Source: Pontibacillus marinus BH030004 = DSM 16465 (GTDB taxonomy: Bacteria; Bacillota; Bacilli; Bacillales; BH030062). Taken from it: a DNA stretch of 64,000 nt. The position numbers and the translations under genes were made by a program. This document shows, piece by piece, positions 25,594 through 35,219 of this stretch; within the stretch, counting starts at the first letter, position 1, and every line of letters starts with the position of its first letter. Location: assembly GCF_000425225.1 (NCBI RefSeq), contig NZ_AULJ01000013.1:107707-171706 (forward strand). The letters run 5' to 3'. Below the pieces are notes generated by a model. It saw only the letters and a program-made list of their open reading frames with translations, was not told the DNA's origin and did not search any database.

Positions 25594-27900
25594 TTAATAA
25601 CGTTCATCTCTAAATTCTTGGTCCAATTTATCCTGAAGCTTTACCATCCTCATCATTACAACTGCCGCTTCTGCCTTTGTAACACTCTCATTAGGATAGA
25701 ATTTTCCATGATTCCCTTTCATAATGCCAAGTATATCTACTACCTGAATAGCTCCTTTATCAATATTATCCGCTATATCAGAGAAGTTTGATTTCTGTTT
25801 CAAAAAAGTAGCAAACTGATCATATTGAAGAATATTTACAACAGATTTAGCTAGTTGCTCACGTGTAAGTGCTTTTTCAACAGGGACCTGACTTAACTCC
25901 TCGTCTAACCACTCTCTTCCATCTGCAAACAGAAGAGCTGTATAAAACTCATTTTCTTTACTAATGTTTTTTTCTTGATCCATATTTCGTTCCATGTAAC
26001 GTTCATAATTTGGTTCAATGGCTTTTGATATCATTTGTAGCCACTTGCCATATGTGATCGTCTCATTTGGATTGATTTCACCTGCATCATTTACTTGGAG
26101 AATCTTATGTTTCGCCAATGCCATTAGTTCGTCTTTTGCCCAGTGTCCCTCTAGATTAGCTGGCTGATTATATGTTTGTTCTTCTCCATTATTACTATAG
26201 AGTGATCTCCATTTACCCGTTTCGGCATCTAAAACTACATGCTGATGAGGAACATCTTTTAATGTTCTTTTGTAAACAAGCTTCATATCACTTTGTTCCT
26301 TACCATCTTCCCCGATCCCTTCACGGAAAAGGTTGTATTGAAGTTCAGCCATTAAATGTTTCAAATATGCTTCCCTAGCCACATCCTTTGAAATTGTTTC
26401 TTTCAGATCACTTACTTTTTCTTCTAGTTGTGGCGTTTGCTGAACATTATAATGAATAAGTTCACCATCGAGGGAATACGTCATGGTAACTCCATCATTT
26501 TGGACCGGTATGTCATTTAGGTAGCGTTGAAATTGGAAAGAAACCACGTTTTCATGACTTGAATAAAGACTAGCTTCTTTATTCAGTTTCCACTTTAAAT
26601 CTTTCGTTGCATTTGGATATAGCGATTGAATTTTAGAAAGAGCAAGTTGAGTTATTTCTTCATTTGTAAGGGACTCATCTTGTTCTATCTCTAATGAGTT
26701 TGTTCCTGGGCGAAGTGAACGAGTTGTTACTTCAACTAGTTGTCCTGTTTTAGCATCTACATAAGCTCGAACTTCATTTTCATACCCAAATGCTCCTGGC
26801 TCCAACCATTTTAAATGCCATACAGGCTTTTTGTAATTCCAAGAACCATCTTCTCTTAGTGAAGTTCTTTGGAGTTGTTTCCCTTCAGGAATATTTACAG
26901 CATTGGTGACAACATTTGCTGCTTGTTCTGCCGTAATGCGTTCACCCTTTTTAGGTTCCACTGCTTTAAAGGTTTTATCACCTTCTGGTATTACTTTAAA
27001 GGTGGATTGTTTAACATCTAGAGGTTCTCCATTTGCTAAGAGATACTCTCCCGTTTCAGCATCTATAACTTCTGAAAAACCTTGATGATTTGGCTCCCAG
27101 CCTAAATATACTCTAGATTCTTCCTGATTTATTCGATCTGTTATATAACTTAATTGAAGTTTTAAGTCTTGTTTAAATTGTTCTGTAGCTTCAGATAAAG
27201 TTTGCTTCGCATCAGAAGAAGGATATTCATAAGAATCAGATGGTACATTGAAACTTTCTAAATCTCCATCACCTGAGATTTCAACATGATAACGCTCATT
27301 TGGAGATGGCACACCATTAATCTCTGGTTGAAAACTAAAATAATAGGAAATTGGGCCAAACAAAGGGTCATTTGTATAATAAGGCATTTCACCAGTAAGA
27401 AGTGTATCATACTTATGGTTTGGAGCGGCTTTTTTGATGAATTGTTTTGCCTTTTCCTTCGCTTCTTCTTTCGTTACCTCAGGAGGATAATAGGACGGTT
27501 CATCATTTGTAAGAATGGAAGGAATATGAACATTTAGAATATCCCCTGTCATCGCATCTACTTTACTTGAAAAACCATGACTACCATTTTCAATAGCGTA
27601 TCTCCAATCAATTTCCCACACCATTTGATTTTTCGGAATCGGATATCGATTCGTCTGGCCTAATTGTACAGATTCAACTTCTGCCTTTTCCAAAACAGGA
27701 AATAACTCTTTAACTCTATCAATAGCTTGTTCTTTACTAAATTTCACGTTCTCAGGGTTGGCTACATTATGTATAGACTCTTGTTGTTGTTTTGAATCGG
27801 AGGTTTCCGCATAAGCAGGTTGTCCTAATAAAGATAAGCTCAGTATAGGGGCTAATGTGATAACTCCAAGCTTCCCCCATTTTTTAACACGATATGTCAT
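25594..27900 (-). CDS. Secreted surface protein with YcdB/YcdC repeats and SLH domains
   Basis: 768 aa. A signal peptide ends at about residue 31 (GQPAYA-ETSD). The large middle part has PepSY/YcdB-like modules, shown by repeated phrases such as VDAMTGDILNV, IDAETGEYLLA, VDAKTGQLVEV and LDAETGKWRSL. The C-terminus holds S-layer homology repeats (LEGHWAKDELMALAKHKIL, then a segment ending in NPNETITYGKWLQMI, then DKGAIQVVDILGIMKG with FYPNESVTKAEAAVVMMRM). SLH repeats bind pyruvylated cell-wall polymers, so the protein is probably anchored on the wall. The PepSY-type modules suggest protease inhibition or processing, an inference. Single gene. Confidence 0.82.
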   Translation of the reverse strand: MTYRVKKWGKLGVITLAPILSLSLLGQPAYAETSDSKQQQESIHNVANPENVKFSKEQAIDRVKELFPVLEKAEVESVQLGQTNRYPIPKNQMVWEIDWRYAIENGSHGFSSKVDAMTGDILNVHIPSILTNDEPSYYPPEVTKEEAKEKAKQFIKKAAPNHKYDTLLTGEMPYYTNDPLFGPISYYFSFQPEINGVPSPNERYHVEISGDGDLESFNVPSDSYEYPSSDAKQTLSEATEQFKQDLKLQLSYITDRINQEESRVYLGWEPNHQGFSEVIDAETGEYLLANGEPLDVKQSTFKVIPEGDKTFKAVEPKKGERITAEQAANVVTNAVNIPEGKQLQRTSLREDGSWNYKKPVWHLKWLEPGAFGYENEVRAYVDAKTGQLVEVTTRSLRPGTNSLEIEQDESLTNEEITQLALSKIQSLYPNATKDLKWKLNKEASLYSSHENVVSFQFQRYLNDIPVQNDGVTMTYSLDGELIHYNVQQTPQLEEKVSDLKETISKDVAREAYLKHLMAELQYNLFREGIGEDGKEQSDMKLVYKRTLKDVPHQHVVLDAETGKWRSLYSNNGEEQTYNQPANLEGHWAKDELMALAKHKILQVNDAGEINPNETITYGKWLQMISKAIEPNYERYMERNMDQEKNISKENEFYTALLFADGREWLDEELSQVPVEKALTREQLAKSVVNILQYDQFATFLKQKSNFSDIADNIDKGAIQVVDILGIMKGNHGKFYPNESVTKAEAAVVMMRMVKLQDKLDQEFRDERY

Positions 27901-27981
27901 AATCGACTCTCCCTTTTTTTATTCTATTTACTATACGCGCCCGAAAGGAAAATGTTTCAAATATTTTCTGTTTTTTCATAT

Positions 27982-28012
27982 AAAAAGAGCATACACTTAT
28001 GTGCATGCTCTC
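27982..28012 (-). terminator. Terminator of the hpaD-hpaB-hpaE-aldolase operon
   Basis: GAGCATACAC ttat GTGCATGCTC with one mismatch, followed on the minus strand by TTTTT. Confidence 0.78.
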
Positions 28013-28019
28013 CATTAGC

Positions 28020-29003
28020 TTATATAACAAAAGTTGGTTTTCGTTTCTTTAATTTTGGTTCACGAATTTCAAGTGGTTTTCCAGAATCGATATCTAATAC
28101 ATGGGATGCTTCGTTAAACCAGCAATCAGGCGCTTCATGCCCCCAGAAAGTTTGACGACGCTTATCATTAATATCCCAACGAATTGGTTCAAAATCTGGA
28201 TCACTAGTTAAGTAATCACCATTATATAATTCGATTCTATGACCGTCTGGATCTCTTAAATATAGGAAGAATGCATTCGATAACCCATGTCGTCCAGGCC
28301 CTCGTTCAATGCTAGCTGTGTACCCCATAGAGGCTAATACGTCACATGTGTGAATTAGACTCATAGGTTCACCTAGCCAAAAGCCGATATGATGAAGTCT
28401 TGGGCCATTGCCATTCATAAATGCAACATCATGTACACTTGGTTTACGATGCAACCATGCAGCCCAAATTTGATCATCCTCTGCAGCGGTATATTCAGAA
28501 CAAGCAAAGCCAAGTTCATTTATATAAAAATCATATGCTTTTTGAACATCCTCAACCATACAGTTGAAGTGATCAATTCGTTGTACTCGAGCTCCTTTAT
28601 ATAAATCATATCGCTGAAGCATACGCTCAACAACGTCCATTTTTGCGAAAAACTCAACAGGTAAACCAGATACATCCTGGATACGAAGTGTTCGTCCCAT
28701 TGCTTTTTGTTTACCTTTTTCTACCCATTTGGTCTTTAAGCCTTTTTCATCGAAAAATTTAGCCAGTATTTCTAGATCGCCATCAGATTGAACCTTATAG
28801 CTAATCACTTCAATACCTGGTTCCTGTTCTTTTTTTAATACAAGACTATGATGGTTATGTTCCTCTAAACCTCGAAGGTAAATATGCTGATCATCACTCT
28901 CTGTTTCAATAAAGCCTAAGGCATCTACGTAAAACTTACGTGAGGCCTCTAAATCTTGAACATGAAGCACTGCTCGAGCAGCACGAATAATGTTAAAATC
29001 CAT
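28020..29003 (-). CDS. hpaD: Homoprotocatechuate 2,3-dioxygenase (extradiol, VOC type)
   Basis: 327 aa, as in the Brevibacterium and Arthrobacter enzymes. Two VOC modules are present; the catalytic one carries the metal ligands His (IDHFNCMV), His (RLHHIGFW) and Glu (HRIELYNGDY). It opens the ring of 3,4-dihydroxyphenylacetate to 5-carboxymethyl-2-hydroxymuconate semialdehyde using Fe(II) or Mn(II). Last gene of a four-gene minus-strand operon (aldolase, hpaE, hpaB, hpaD). This VOC type is unrelated to the E. coli LigB-type HpaD, so the symbol is functional. Confidence 0.9.
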   Translation of the reverse strand: MDFNIIRAARAVLHVQDLEASRKFYVDALGFIETESDDQHIYLRGLEEHNHHSLVLKKEQEPGIEVISYKVQSDGDLEILAKFFDEKGLKTKWVEKGKQKAMGRTLRIQDVSGLPVEFFAKMDVVERMLQRYDLYKGARVQRIDHFNCMVEDVQKAYDFYINELGFACSEYTAAEDDQIWAAWLHRKPSVHDVAFMNGNGPRLHHIGFWLGEPMSLIHTCDVLASMGYTASIERGPGRHGLSNAFFLYLRDPDGHRIELYNGDYLTSDPDFEPIRWDINDKRRQTFWGHEAPDCWFNEASHVLDIDSGKPLEIREPKLKKRKPTFVI

Positions 29004-29017
29004 AGATTTCTTCCCCC

Positions 29018-30493
29018 TTAGACTTTTTCAAAACTAGGCTTTTCAGAATCTGTTTTAGCTAAGAAATTTTCGACTAGCTGTTTATAAGAATCTTTTTCAT
29101 ATTTATCAAAATAGGTCATGCCCATCTTAATCGGATCTCCGAAGAAGTAGTATTCATAGTGCATTTGACGACTACCAAACGAGCTTAATGTCATATCCCA
29201 AGCTAGACGGAATAGCTGTACACGCTCATATCCTTCAAGATTTTTGCCTTGAAGAGCTCTGTGTAGAATTGGACCAATCTCTTCATGGGAGAAATCTGCT
29301 TCTGTAGGGATACCCATTAATCCTGATGCACCAAGGATTCGGATGATTTCTGTTAATCTAGGGTAGATTCTAGGATACCAGTTTCGAGCAGCATCTAATG
29401 GAGCAAAATCTGGTGTCATGGTTCCGCTCTCATCTAATGTTGCATTATGCTCAGCTCTATAAAGATGAGATTTCATTGTCTCTAAAGCTAGCATGATTTC
29501 AGTTCCTTTATCCTTAACATGCTGGAACTGATCGATTCCAATTGCATCCATCATGTTTAGAGCAACACCTAGTAAAAATTCAGTTTTGACAATGTTCTTG
29601 GAAACTACTTGATGAGCCATGTGTACAACAGCGTTTGTCTCACCAAAAGTACGGTTACATACAGCTGAATCTTCACATACAAATACTCGCTCCCAAGGTA
29701 CAAATACATGATCAAATGTTACGATGGCGTCTCCTTCTTCAAATCGAGAAGACAAAGGATGATCCCACTTACTCTTATCCTGATCAAAGGATTCACGGCA
29801 AATGAATTTTAATCCAGGTGTATTATTTGGAATAGCAAAGGCTAAAGAGTATGGATCATCTTTTTCACCAGAACGTTTTACGGTGGATGGGAAGACAAGG
29901 ATCTCGTCTGTAATACCGCCTTGTGTGGCTAATAGACGTACACCATCTACGATAATCCCTTCCTTATTTTTCTCTACTAAATGTAGAGCAACATTTGCGT
30001 CTTTTTGCTCGTGTTGAGCTTTAGCACGGTTTACCTGAGGATGAATAAGTGTATGAGTTAAGGAAATATCATTTTCCCGTGCATACTCATAGTATTTTCG
30101 AGCATTTTCAGCGAACATTGGGTCTGATTCAGCAAAAAGACCATTGTTCATTCCCATAGCCATAACTTCTGCATTTAGATAATCTGGAGATCGCCCCATC
30201 ATACCTCCTGATGTATGAGCCCATTCCTGTATGGCTTCCCGACGTTCGATAATCTCTTCTACAGAAGTCGGCTGCATAAATGTCTTACCAACTAAGTCAC
30301 CTGTTGTAGGAGACTTGTAGAGCATTTTATCCTTCTTTTCATACTGAAGATCATATAGATGAGCCATGGATTGAATTACATTTTTAAAAGCTGGATGCTC
30401 TGTCACATCATCTACACGTTCTCCGTGAATGTAGACGTTGTTATTGGCTTTCTTTAAACGATCGATATATTCTTGACCTGTTTTTGCTGGCAT
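29018..30493 (-). CDS. hpaB: 4-hydroxyphenylacetate 3-monooxygenase, oxygenase component
   Basis: 491 aa FADH2-dependent hydroxylase of the HpaB family. Recognisable segments are KTGQEYIDRLKKANNNVYI, a HPQVNRAKAQ segment in the middle, WDHPLSSRFEEGDAI and VPWERVFVCED, then the C-terminal four-helix part with GASGLMGIPTEADF. It adds the second hydroxyl to 4-hydroxyphenylacetate and needs reduced FAD from a reductase (HpaC). No hpaC lies in the window, so a reductase from elsewhere must serve. Start ATG 30493 with AAAGGAG. Confidence 0.92.
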   Translation of the reverse strand: MPAKTGQEYIDRLKKANNNVYIHGERVDDVTEHPAFKNVIQSMAHLYDLQYEKKDKMLYKSPTTGDLVGKTFMQPTSVEEIIERREAIQEWAHTSGGMMGRSPDYLNAEVMAMGMNNGLFAESDPMFAENARKYYEYARENDISLTHTLIHPQVNRAKAQHEQKDANVALHLVEKNKEGIIVDGVRLLATQGGITDEILVFPSTVKRSGEKDDPYSLAFAIPNNTPGLKFICRESFDQDKSKWDHPLSSRFEEGDAIVTFDHVFVPWERVFVCEDSAVCNRTFGETNAVVHMAHQVVSKNIVKTEFLLGVALNMMDAIGIDQFQHVKDKGTEIMLALETMKSHLYRAEHNATLDESGTMTPDFAPLDAARNWYPRIYPRLTEIIRILGASGLMGIPTEADFSHEEIGPILHRALQGKNLEGYERVQLFRLAWDMTLSSFGSRQMHYEYYFFGDPIKMGMTYFDKYEKDSYKQLVENFLAKTDSEKPSFEKV

Positions 30494-30513
30494 ATTTTCA
30501 CCTCTCCTTTAGA

Positions 30514-32028
30514 TTACTTTCCAAACTGCGGGATATAATGATCTCCCATCGCCACATGTATAATCTTCGGTTCTGTATAAAATTCAAATGCGTAATGACC
30601 GCCTTCACGACCAATTCCGCTTCCTTTCATACCTCCAAATGGAGTGCGTAAGTCACGTACGTTTTGTGCGTTAATCCAGATCATCCCTGCCTCAACAGCA
30701 TTTGCTACTCGATGACCTTTCTTAATGTCATTGGTCCATACATAGCCTGCTAATCCATATTTAACGTCATTTGCAGCTTCAATGACTTCCTCTTCTGATT
30801 CGAATTCAATCACTGCCATCACTGGACCAAAGATTTCTTCTTGAGAAACACGCATACTATTTTTTGCATTTAAGAGTAATGTAGCCGGGATAAAGTTTCC
30901 TGCACTTACTTCTTCAGGAACAGTACCTTGGACCACTTCACAACCTTCTTCTTTCGCTAACTCAATATAACCGGTAACTTTATCATAGTGCTCTCTATGA
31001 ATTAGTGGACCAAGTTGGGTGGAGGAATCCATCGGGTCACCAATTTTTACTTTGGTCACTCGTTCACGCAGAGCTTTAACAAAGTCATCTTTAATGTTTT
31101 TGTGAACAAATACTCGTGAGTTTGCTGTACAACGCTCTCCATTAAAGGAGAAAATCCCCCAAACGGCAGCGTCTAAAGCACGCTCAAAGTCCGCATCATC
31201 AAAGACAATAAGTGGTGACTTCCCGCCTAGCTCCATCGAGGTTTTCTTTAAGGAATCAGCTGCATTCTTAATAATGGTCGAGCCAGTAACAGTTTCTCCA
31301 GTAAATGAAATCGCTTCCACAATTGGGTTAGAAACAAGCTCTGCCCCAGCCGTTTCCCCAAAACCATGGACAACATTAAACACTCCCGGTGGCATTTCAG
31401 CTTTATCTGCTAATTCAGCTAATTTATTTGCTGTAAGTGGAGATAACTCGGCTGGTTTTAAGATTACCGTGTTCCCTGTGGCAAGAGCAGGTGCTACCTT
31501 CCACGTTTCAAGCATAAATGGTGCATTCCAAGGTGTAATAAGTCCAACAGGTCCTAGTGGCTTATAAACAGTGTAGTTGATAAATTCATCATCTACCGGG
31601 TATGATTCACCGTGAAGTTTAGATTGAACCATACGAGAATAGAATCGGAAATTTTCAGCTGCACGGGAAACCATTTTACGAGTTTGATGGATTGGTAGTC
31701 CTGTATCTAAAGATTCCATCACAGCAATTTCATCCACTTCCTCATCAATTAAATCAGCAAGGCGATGGATATACTCCATCCGATCTTTTACTTTCATTTT
31801 GCCCCAAGGGCCATTACGAAACGCTTTTTGAGCAGCATAAATAGCCTCTTGCATGTCTTCTTTGCGCCCTTCAGCTACGTAATTGGTCACCTCATTCGTA
31901 AAAGGGTTAATGTTTTCGAAGGTTTCACCAGCCTGGCCATCTAAGAATTCACCATTGATATATAACTGGATATTATCTAATTTACGGTGAGCCGCAACTC
32001 CCTTTTCTTGTTCTGTTTTGTTACTCAA
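30514..32028 (-). CDS. hpaE: 5-carboxymethyl-2-hydroxymuconate semialdehyde dehydrogenase
   Basis: 504 aa NAD-dependent aldehyde dehydrogenase. The catalytic Glu is in MELGGKSPLIVF and the catalytic Cys in FNGERCTANSR; SFTGETVTGS and QEEIFGPVMAV are also present. It oxidises the ring-cleavage semialdehyde made by HpaD. The start is TTG 32028, eight bases after AAAGGAG. The specific substrate is assigned from operon context; the fold alone would say only aldehyde dehydrogenase. Confidence 0.9.
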   Translation of the reverse strand: MSNKTEQEKGVAAHRKLDNIQLYINGEFLDGQAGETFENINPFTNEVTNYVAEGRKEDMQEAIYAAQKAFRNGPWGKMKVKDRMEYIHRLADLIDEEVDEIAVMESLDTGLPIHQTRKMVSRAAENFRFYSRMVQSKLHGESYPVDDEFINYTVYKPLGPVGLITPWNAPFMLETWKVAPALATGNTVILKPAELSPLTANKLAELADKAEMPPGVFNVVHGFGETAGAELVSNPIVEAISFTGETVTGSTIIKNAADSLKKTSMELGGKSPLIVFDDADFERALDAAVWGIFSFNGERCTANSRVFVHKNIKDDFVKALRERVTKVKIGDPMDSSTQLGPLIHREHYDKVTGYIELAKEEGCEVVQGTVPEEVSAGNFIPATLLLNAKNSMRVSQEEIFGPVMAVIEFESEEEVIEAANDVKYGLAGYVWTNDIKKGHRVANAVEAGMIWINAQNVRDLRTPFGGMKGSGIGREGGHYAFEFYTEPKIIHVAMGDHYIPQFGK

Positions 32029-32060
32029 TGTATAGGCTCCTTTCTTTTCTAATTTCGAAA

Positions 32061-32987
32061 TTATTTAGCTGTTACCTCATCTGGAAGGTCAACATAGTCG
32101 CGTAATACGTTCCGAATTTCATCTTGAATTTCTTTTGTCGGAACATCCATTGGTAAGCGGAGAACCGGTTCAATTCTTCCCATCATTCCAAGTGCGGCTT
32201 TTAATGGTGCCGGGTTTGTATCTTTAAATAACACATCATTCAAAGGCATGAGGTCATAGTGAAGATCTTGTGCTCGCTTTACATCTCCTTCTTTCCAAGC
32301 ATCATAGATTTCTGCAACTTTACTTGGGACAACATTGGCTGTAGCGCTAATATGTCCTGCTCCTCCAATGGCAAGCATTGGGTAACATAAAAGCTCTATC
32401 CCAGAATAAAGTAAGAAGTCTCTCCCGCAATTCAATAGAACCCGATTCACGTGCTCGAAGTCTTTGTTTGATTCTTTAACACCAATAATATTAGGACAGT
32501 CTTTGCTAAGCTTAGCTAGAGTTTCTACATGTAGATTTGTAGCTGTACGACCTGGAATATTATAAATAATAATCGGCAAGTCTACTGATTCAGCCACACG
32601 TTTGAAATGTTTATATAATGCGTGCTGTGAAGGTTTGTTGTAATAAGGGACAATAACAAGAGCAGCATCTGCTCCGATTTCTTCTGCTTTTTTGGTTAAA
32701 TACATGGTTTCCTCATGATTGGTAGAACCTGTTCCTGGTACAAATGGAACACGATTATCAATAGTTTTAGAAGCTGTTTTCATAACCTCTACTCGCTCTT
32801 CTACAGTTAAGGAACTAGGCTCTCCTGTGGTTCCTGTAACTGAAATAGCATGAGTACCACTATGAATGTGCCAATCAATCAGCTGTTCAAATTTCGAATA
32901 ATCAATTGAACCATCTTCTTTAAATGGGGTAATAATAGGGGCAATTGATCCTCTTAGCTTTTCCTTTGCTGCTTGTAAGTCTGCCAT
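32061..32987 (-). CDS. DapA-family aldolase, probably 2,4-dihydroxyhept-2-ene-1,7-dioate aldolase
   Basis: 308 aa, DHDPS/N-acetylneuraminate lyase fold. It has VTGTTGEPSSLT, the catalytic Tyr region VPYYNKPSQ and the Schiff-base Lys in IGVKESNKD. Its place at the head of the hpaE-hpaB-hpaD operon suggests the last aldol cleavage to pyruvate and succinic semialdehyde, a step done in E. coli by the unrelated metal-dependent HpaI. Diaminopimelate synthesis (true DapA) is less likely here, because no lysine genes are near. The N-terminus is about 10 residues longer than in DapA. Function is inferred. Confidence 0.75.
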   Translation of the reverse strand: MADLQAAKEKLRGSIAPIITPFKEDGSIDYSKFEQLIDWHIHSGTHAISVTGTTGEPSSLTVEERVEVMKTASKTIDNRVPFVPGTGSTNHEETMYLTKKAEEIGADAALVIVPYYNKPSQHALYKHFKRVAESVDLPIIIYNIPGRTATNLHVETLAKLSKDCPNIIGVKESNKDFEHVNRVLLNCGRDFLLYSGIELLCYPMLAIGGAGHISATANVVPSKVAEIYDAWKEGDVKRAQDLHYDLMPLNDVLFKDTNPAPLKAALGMMGRIEPVLRLPMDVPTKEIQDEIRNVLRDYVDLPDEVTAK

Positions 32988-33128
32988 ACCAACACTCCTT
33001 TAAGATTGTAATCCTATTAACCTTTAACTACCGCTCAAGGATTCTTTTCCGAATTATCAGAAATATCCTACGATTTTATTGTATCTTGTGGTAATATATA
33101 TGAAAAATATACAAAACGTTTGGAATCC

Positions 33129-33143
33129 ATATGTAAATCATAT
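33129..33143. promoter_or_regulatory. Candidate LysR-type operator in the divergent hpa promoter region
   Basis: ATATG taaat CATAT is a perfect interrupted palindrome just upstream of the lysR gene. A looser AT-rich repeat (TATATATGAAAAATATACA) lies at about 33096-33114. LysR proteins often bind such sites in the space between themselves and the target operon. Confidence 0.45.
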
Positions 33144-33162
33144 AGATGAGGAGGCGTAACGA

Positions 33163-34062
33163 ATGGACGTCAAACAACTCCTTTACTTTGCAACGATTGC
33201 TGAGGAAGGACAAATAACCCGAGCTGCTAAAAAGCTTTATATGGCCCAGCCCCCATTAAGTCAACAATTAAAATTACTCGAACAAGAATTGGGCGTTTCT
33301 CTATTTGAAAGACATGGTCGTGAGTTAAAGCTAACGGAAGCTGGACACGTACTTTATAATCGATCGAAAGAAATATTATATAAGGTAAATGATACGTTTA
33401 CAGAGGTGACAGAAACAGGTGAAGGTTTGCGTGGGGTTTTATCAATTGGTTCAGTTAAGACATGCTTTTGCTATATTCCTGAGAGAATGAAGCAATTTCG
33501 TAATCAATATCCCAATGTATCATTTAAGTTGATTGAGGGTGATTCTTTCCGTTTAGCTCAATATTTAAAAGATCGTGATATTGAACTAGCTATAGTAAGG
33601 AAACCATTAGATATGAGTGAATTCTCATCTTATCCTTTGCCGAATGATAACTTCGTGGCTGTTGTGTCGGATGAGTGGGGAGTATCTGGACAAGAAACGA
33701 TTAGTATGGATCAGTTATCTGATTTACCATTAATGCTTCTTCACCGGGCTGGTGTTGGTGAGCTAGGCTTATATGAGCTTGTGCTCGATCATTTTAATCA
33801 GCATAATTTGCAGCCAAATGTTATCTGTGAATGTGCAGATGCAGCTATGTTATTATCTTTGGTTAAAGCAGGTGTAGGAGCAACTCTGCTCCCACAGTCT
33901 ACTTTAAAAGCTTTTCCCGCTTATGGATTAAAAGTTTTAGAATTAGAGGATACGATGATTCAATCAGAGTCAGCGATCATTTGGTTAAAAGACCGTCATT
34001 TATCCAAACATGCTACACGTTTTATAGAATCTTTTCAGACTGATTCACTCGTAAGTCCTTAA
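33163..34062 (+). CDS. LysR-family transcriptional regulator of the hpa cluster
   Basis: 299 aa. The N-terminal winged HTH is clear (GQITRAAKKLYMAQPPLSQQ, LEQELGVSLFERHGRELKLT), followed by a two-lobed effector domain (LSIGSVKTCFCYIPERM, VKAGVGATLLPQS). It is divergent from the aldolase-hpaE-hpaB-hpaD operon and convergent with hpaF, which is the usual place for a local activator. The effector is likely an aromatic acid or pathway intermediate (inference). ATG 33163 with GAGGAGG. Its stop is one base from that of hpaF. Confidence 0.88.
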   Translation: MDVKQLLYFATIAEEGQITRAAKKLYMAQPPLSQQLKLLEQELGVSLFERHGRELKLTEAGHVLYNRSKEILYKVNDTFTEVTETGEGLRGVLSIGSVKTCFCYIPERMKQFRNQYPNVSFKLIEGDSFRLAQYLKDRDIELAIVRKPLDMSEFSSYPLPNDNFVAVVSDEWGVSGQETISMDQLSDLPLMLLHRAGVGELGLYELVLDHFNQHNLQPNVICECADAAMLLSLVKAGVGATLLPQSTLKAFPAYGLKVLELEDTMIQSESAIIWLKDRHLSKHATRFIESFQTDSLVSP

Positions 34063-34063
34063 C

Positions 34064-34444
34064 TTATTTATATCTAGTATGAATGTTGTTGTGCTTATAC
34101 GTCTTATTCTCAAATTCAAACCATTCTAATGATAATGCTAAATAACGTTTGTCGAACAGCGGTTGGAAGTGATCTTTAGTAGCTTCAAACAGTTCGTCTA
34201 ACGTTTCTTTTTTTTGTTCTTCAGTCCGTCCACCACCAATTTTTAGTGTAATGTGAACAAATGCATCGTCTTCTTTTCCATCTGCTACAACATAATCGTG
34301 AAGTTCGATTGCCCTTGAACGAATACCTCCCACTGGGAAAACATCTGGTTTTGAAACAAGAACATCATTTAATTTTTGTAATAAAGAGGGCATGGAAACT
34401 TCCTGTTTAATATTATCTGTGTACTCTACAATGATATGAGGCAT
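34064..34444 (-). CDS. hpaF: 5-carboxymethyl-2-hydroxymuconate isomerase
   Basis: 126 aa tautomerase-superfamily protein. Starting at ATG 34444 the mature chain begins PHIIVEYTDNI; the N-terminal Pro is the catalytic base of this family. AGGAG lies seven bases upstream. The longer reading from 34489 would bury the Pro and overlap hpaG2, so it is rejected. GGIRSRAIELHDYVVADG and FVHITLKIGGGRTEEQK match HpaF. It isomerises the dicarboxylate made by HpaE before decarboxylation. Confidence 0.92.
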   Translation of the reverse strand: MPHIIVEYTDNIKQEVSMPSLLQKLNDVLVSKPDVFPVGGIRSRAIELHDYVVADGKEDDAFVHITLKIGGGRTEEQKKETLDELFEATKDHFQPLFDKRYLALSLEWFEFENKTYKHNNIHTRYK

Positions 34445-34463
34445 GTTTATTCTCCTCCCCCAT

Positions 34464-35219
34464 TTAATAGATAAATTCATCGTCTCCAATAATCGTGTTA
34501 TGAAGCGAGCCGATCCCTTCTATCTCTGTAACCACCTCATCCCCTACTTTTGTGTCAACTGTCCCTTTTGGGGTTCCAGTCAAAATCATATCTCCAGGGT
34601 TTAGGGTCATAAATCCACTTAAGTATTCAATTAAAGATGGGATTCCAAAAACCATATCCTTTGTAGATCCTTCTTGCGTCATTTCTCCATTTACATACGT
34701 TCGAAGTTGTAAGTTCATTGGATCAACAATATCAGATGCATCTACAAACCATGGTCCAAGCGGTGTACTATGATCCCTGTTTTTCACACGTAAGTTTGGA
34801 CGATAATAGTTTTCTAGATAGTCACGAAATGCGTAGTCATTACCTATTGTATAACCTGCTACATAGTCATAAGCATCAGATCTTTTCACATTTCTAGCTT
34901 GTTTACCTATGACAACACCTAACTCACATTCATAATGCATATGTGTTACATCAGAAGGTCTGTGTGTTTGGCTACGATGACCCGTAAAGGTGTTTGGCCC
35001 CTTAAGGAATACGAGTGGCTCTTCAGGAGCTTTAAAAGAAAGTTCATTAGCATGATCTGAGTAATTTAATCCCAATGCAAATACAGTCCCTGGCTCAATT
35101 GGTGGTAACCATTCTATATCATCCTCAGAAACAAAAAGCCCATTATGTAGCTTAATGTTCCCTTGTTGTTCTTCTGCTTTGTAGATTGAACCTTTATATA
35201 CGACTCGAGCTCGTTTCAT
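34464..35219 (-). CDS. FAH-family decarboxylase/isomerase subunit, metal-binding (HpaG2)
   Basis: 251 aa fumarylacetoacetate hydrolase fold. The metal-ligand pattern is intact: HYECELGVVIG supplies two Glu and GYTIGNDYAFRDY an Asp, with KSxDxxxPLGPW-like DHSTPLGPWFVD and LTGTPKGT. It corresponds to the C-terminal half of E. coli HpaG (OPET decarboxylase / HHDD isomerase). It overlaps hpaG1 by 26 bp and precedes hpaF by 19 bp. ATG 35219 with GGAGGGG. Confidence 0.88.
   Translation of the reverse strand: MKRARVVYKGSIYKAEEQQGNIKLHNGLFVSEDDIEWLPPIEPGTVFALGLNYSDHANELSFKAPEEPLVFLKGPNTFTGHRSQTHRPSDVTHMHYECELGVVIGKQARNVKRSDAYDYVAGYTIGNDYAFRDYLENYYRPNLRVKNRDHSTPLGPWFVDASDIVDPMNLQLRTYVNGEMTQEGSTKDMVFGIPSLIEYLSGFMTLNPGDMILTGTPKGTVDTKVGDEVVTEIEGIGSLHNTIIGDDEFIY

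Noticed and set aside
32061-32987. Lysine-pathway dapA
   Set aside because: Operon context is aromatic degradation and no lysine gene is near; a catabolic aldolase is more likely, though not proven.
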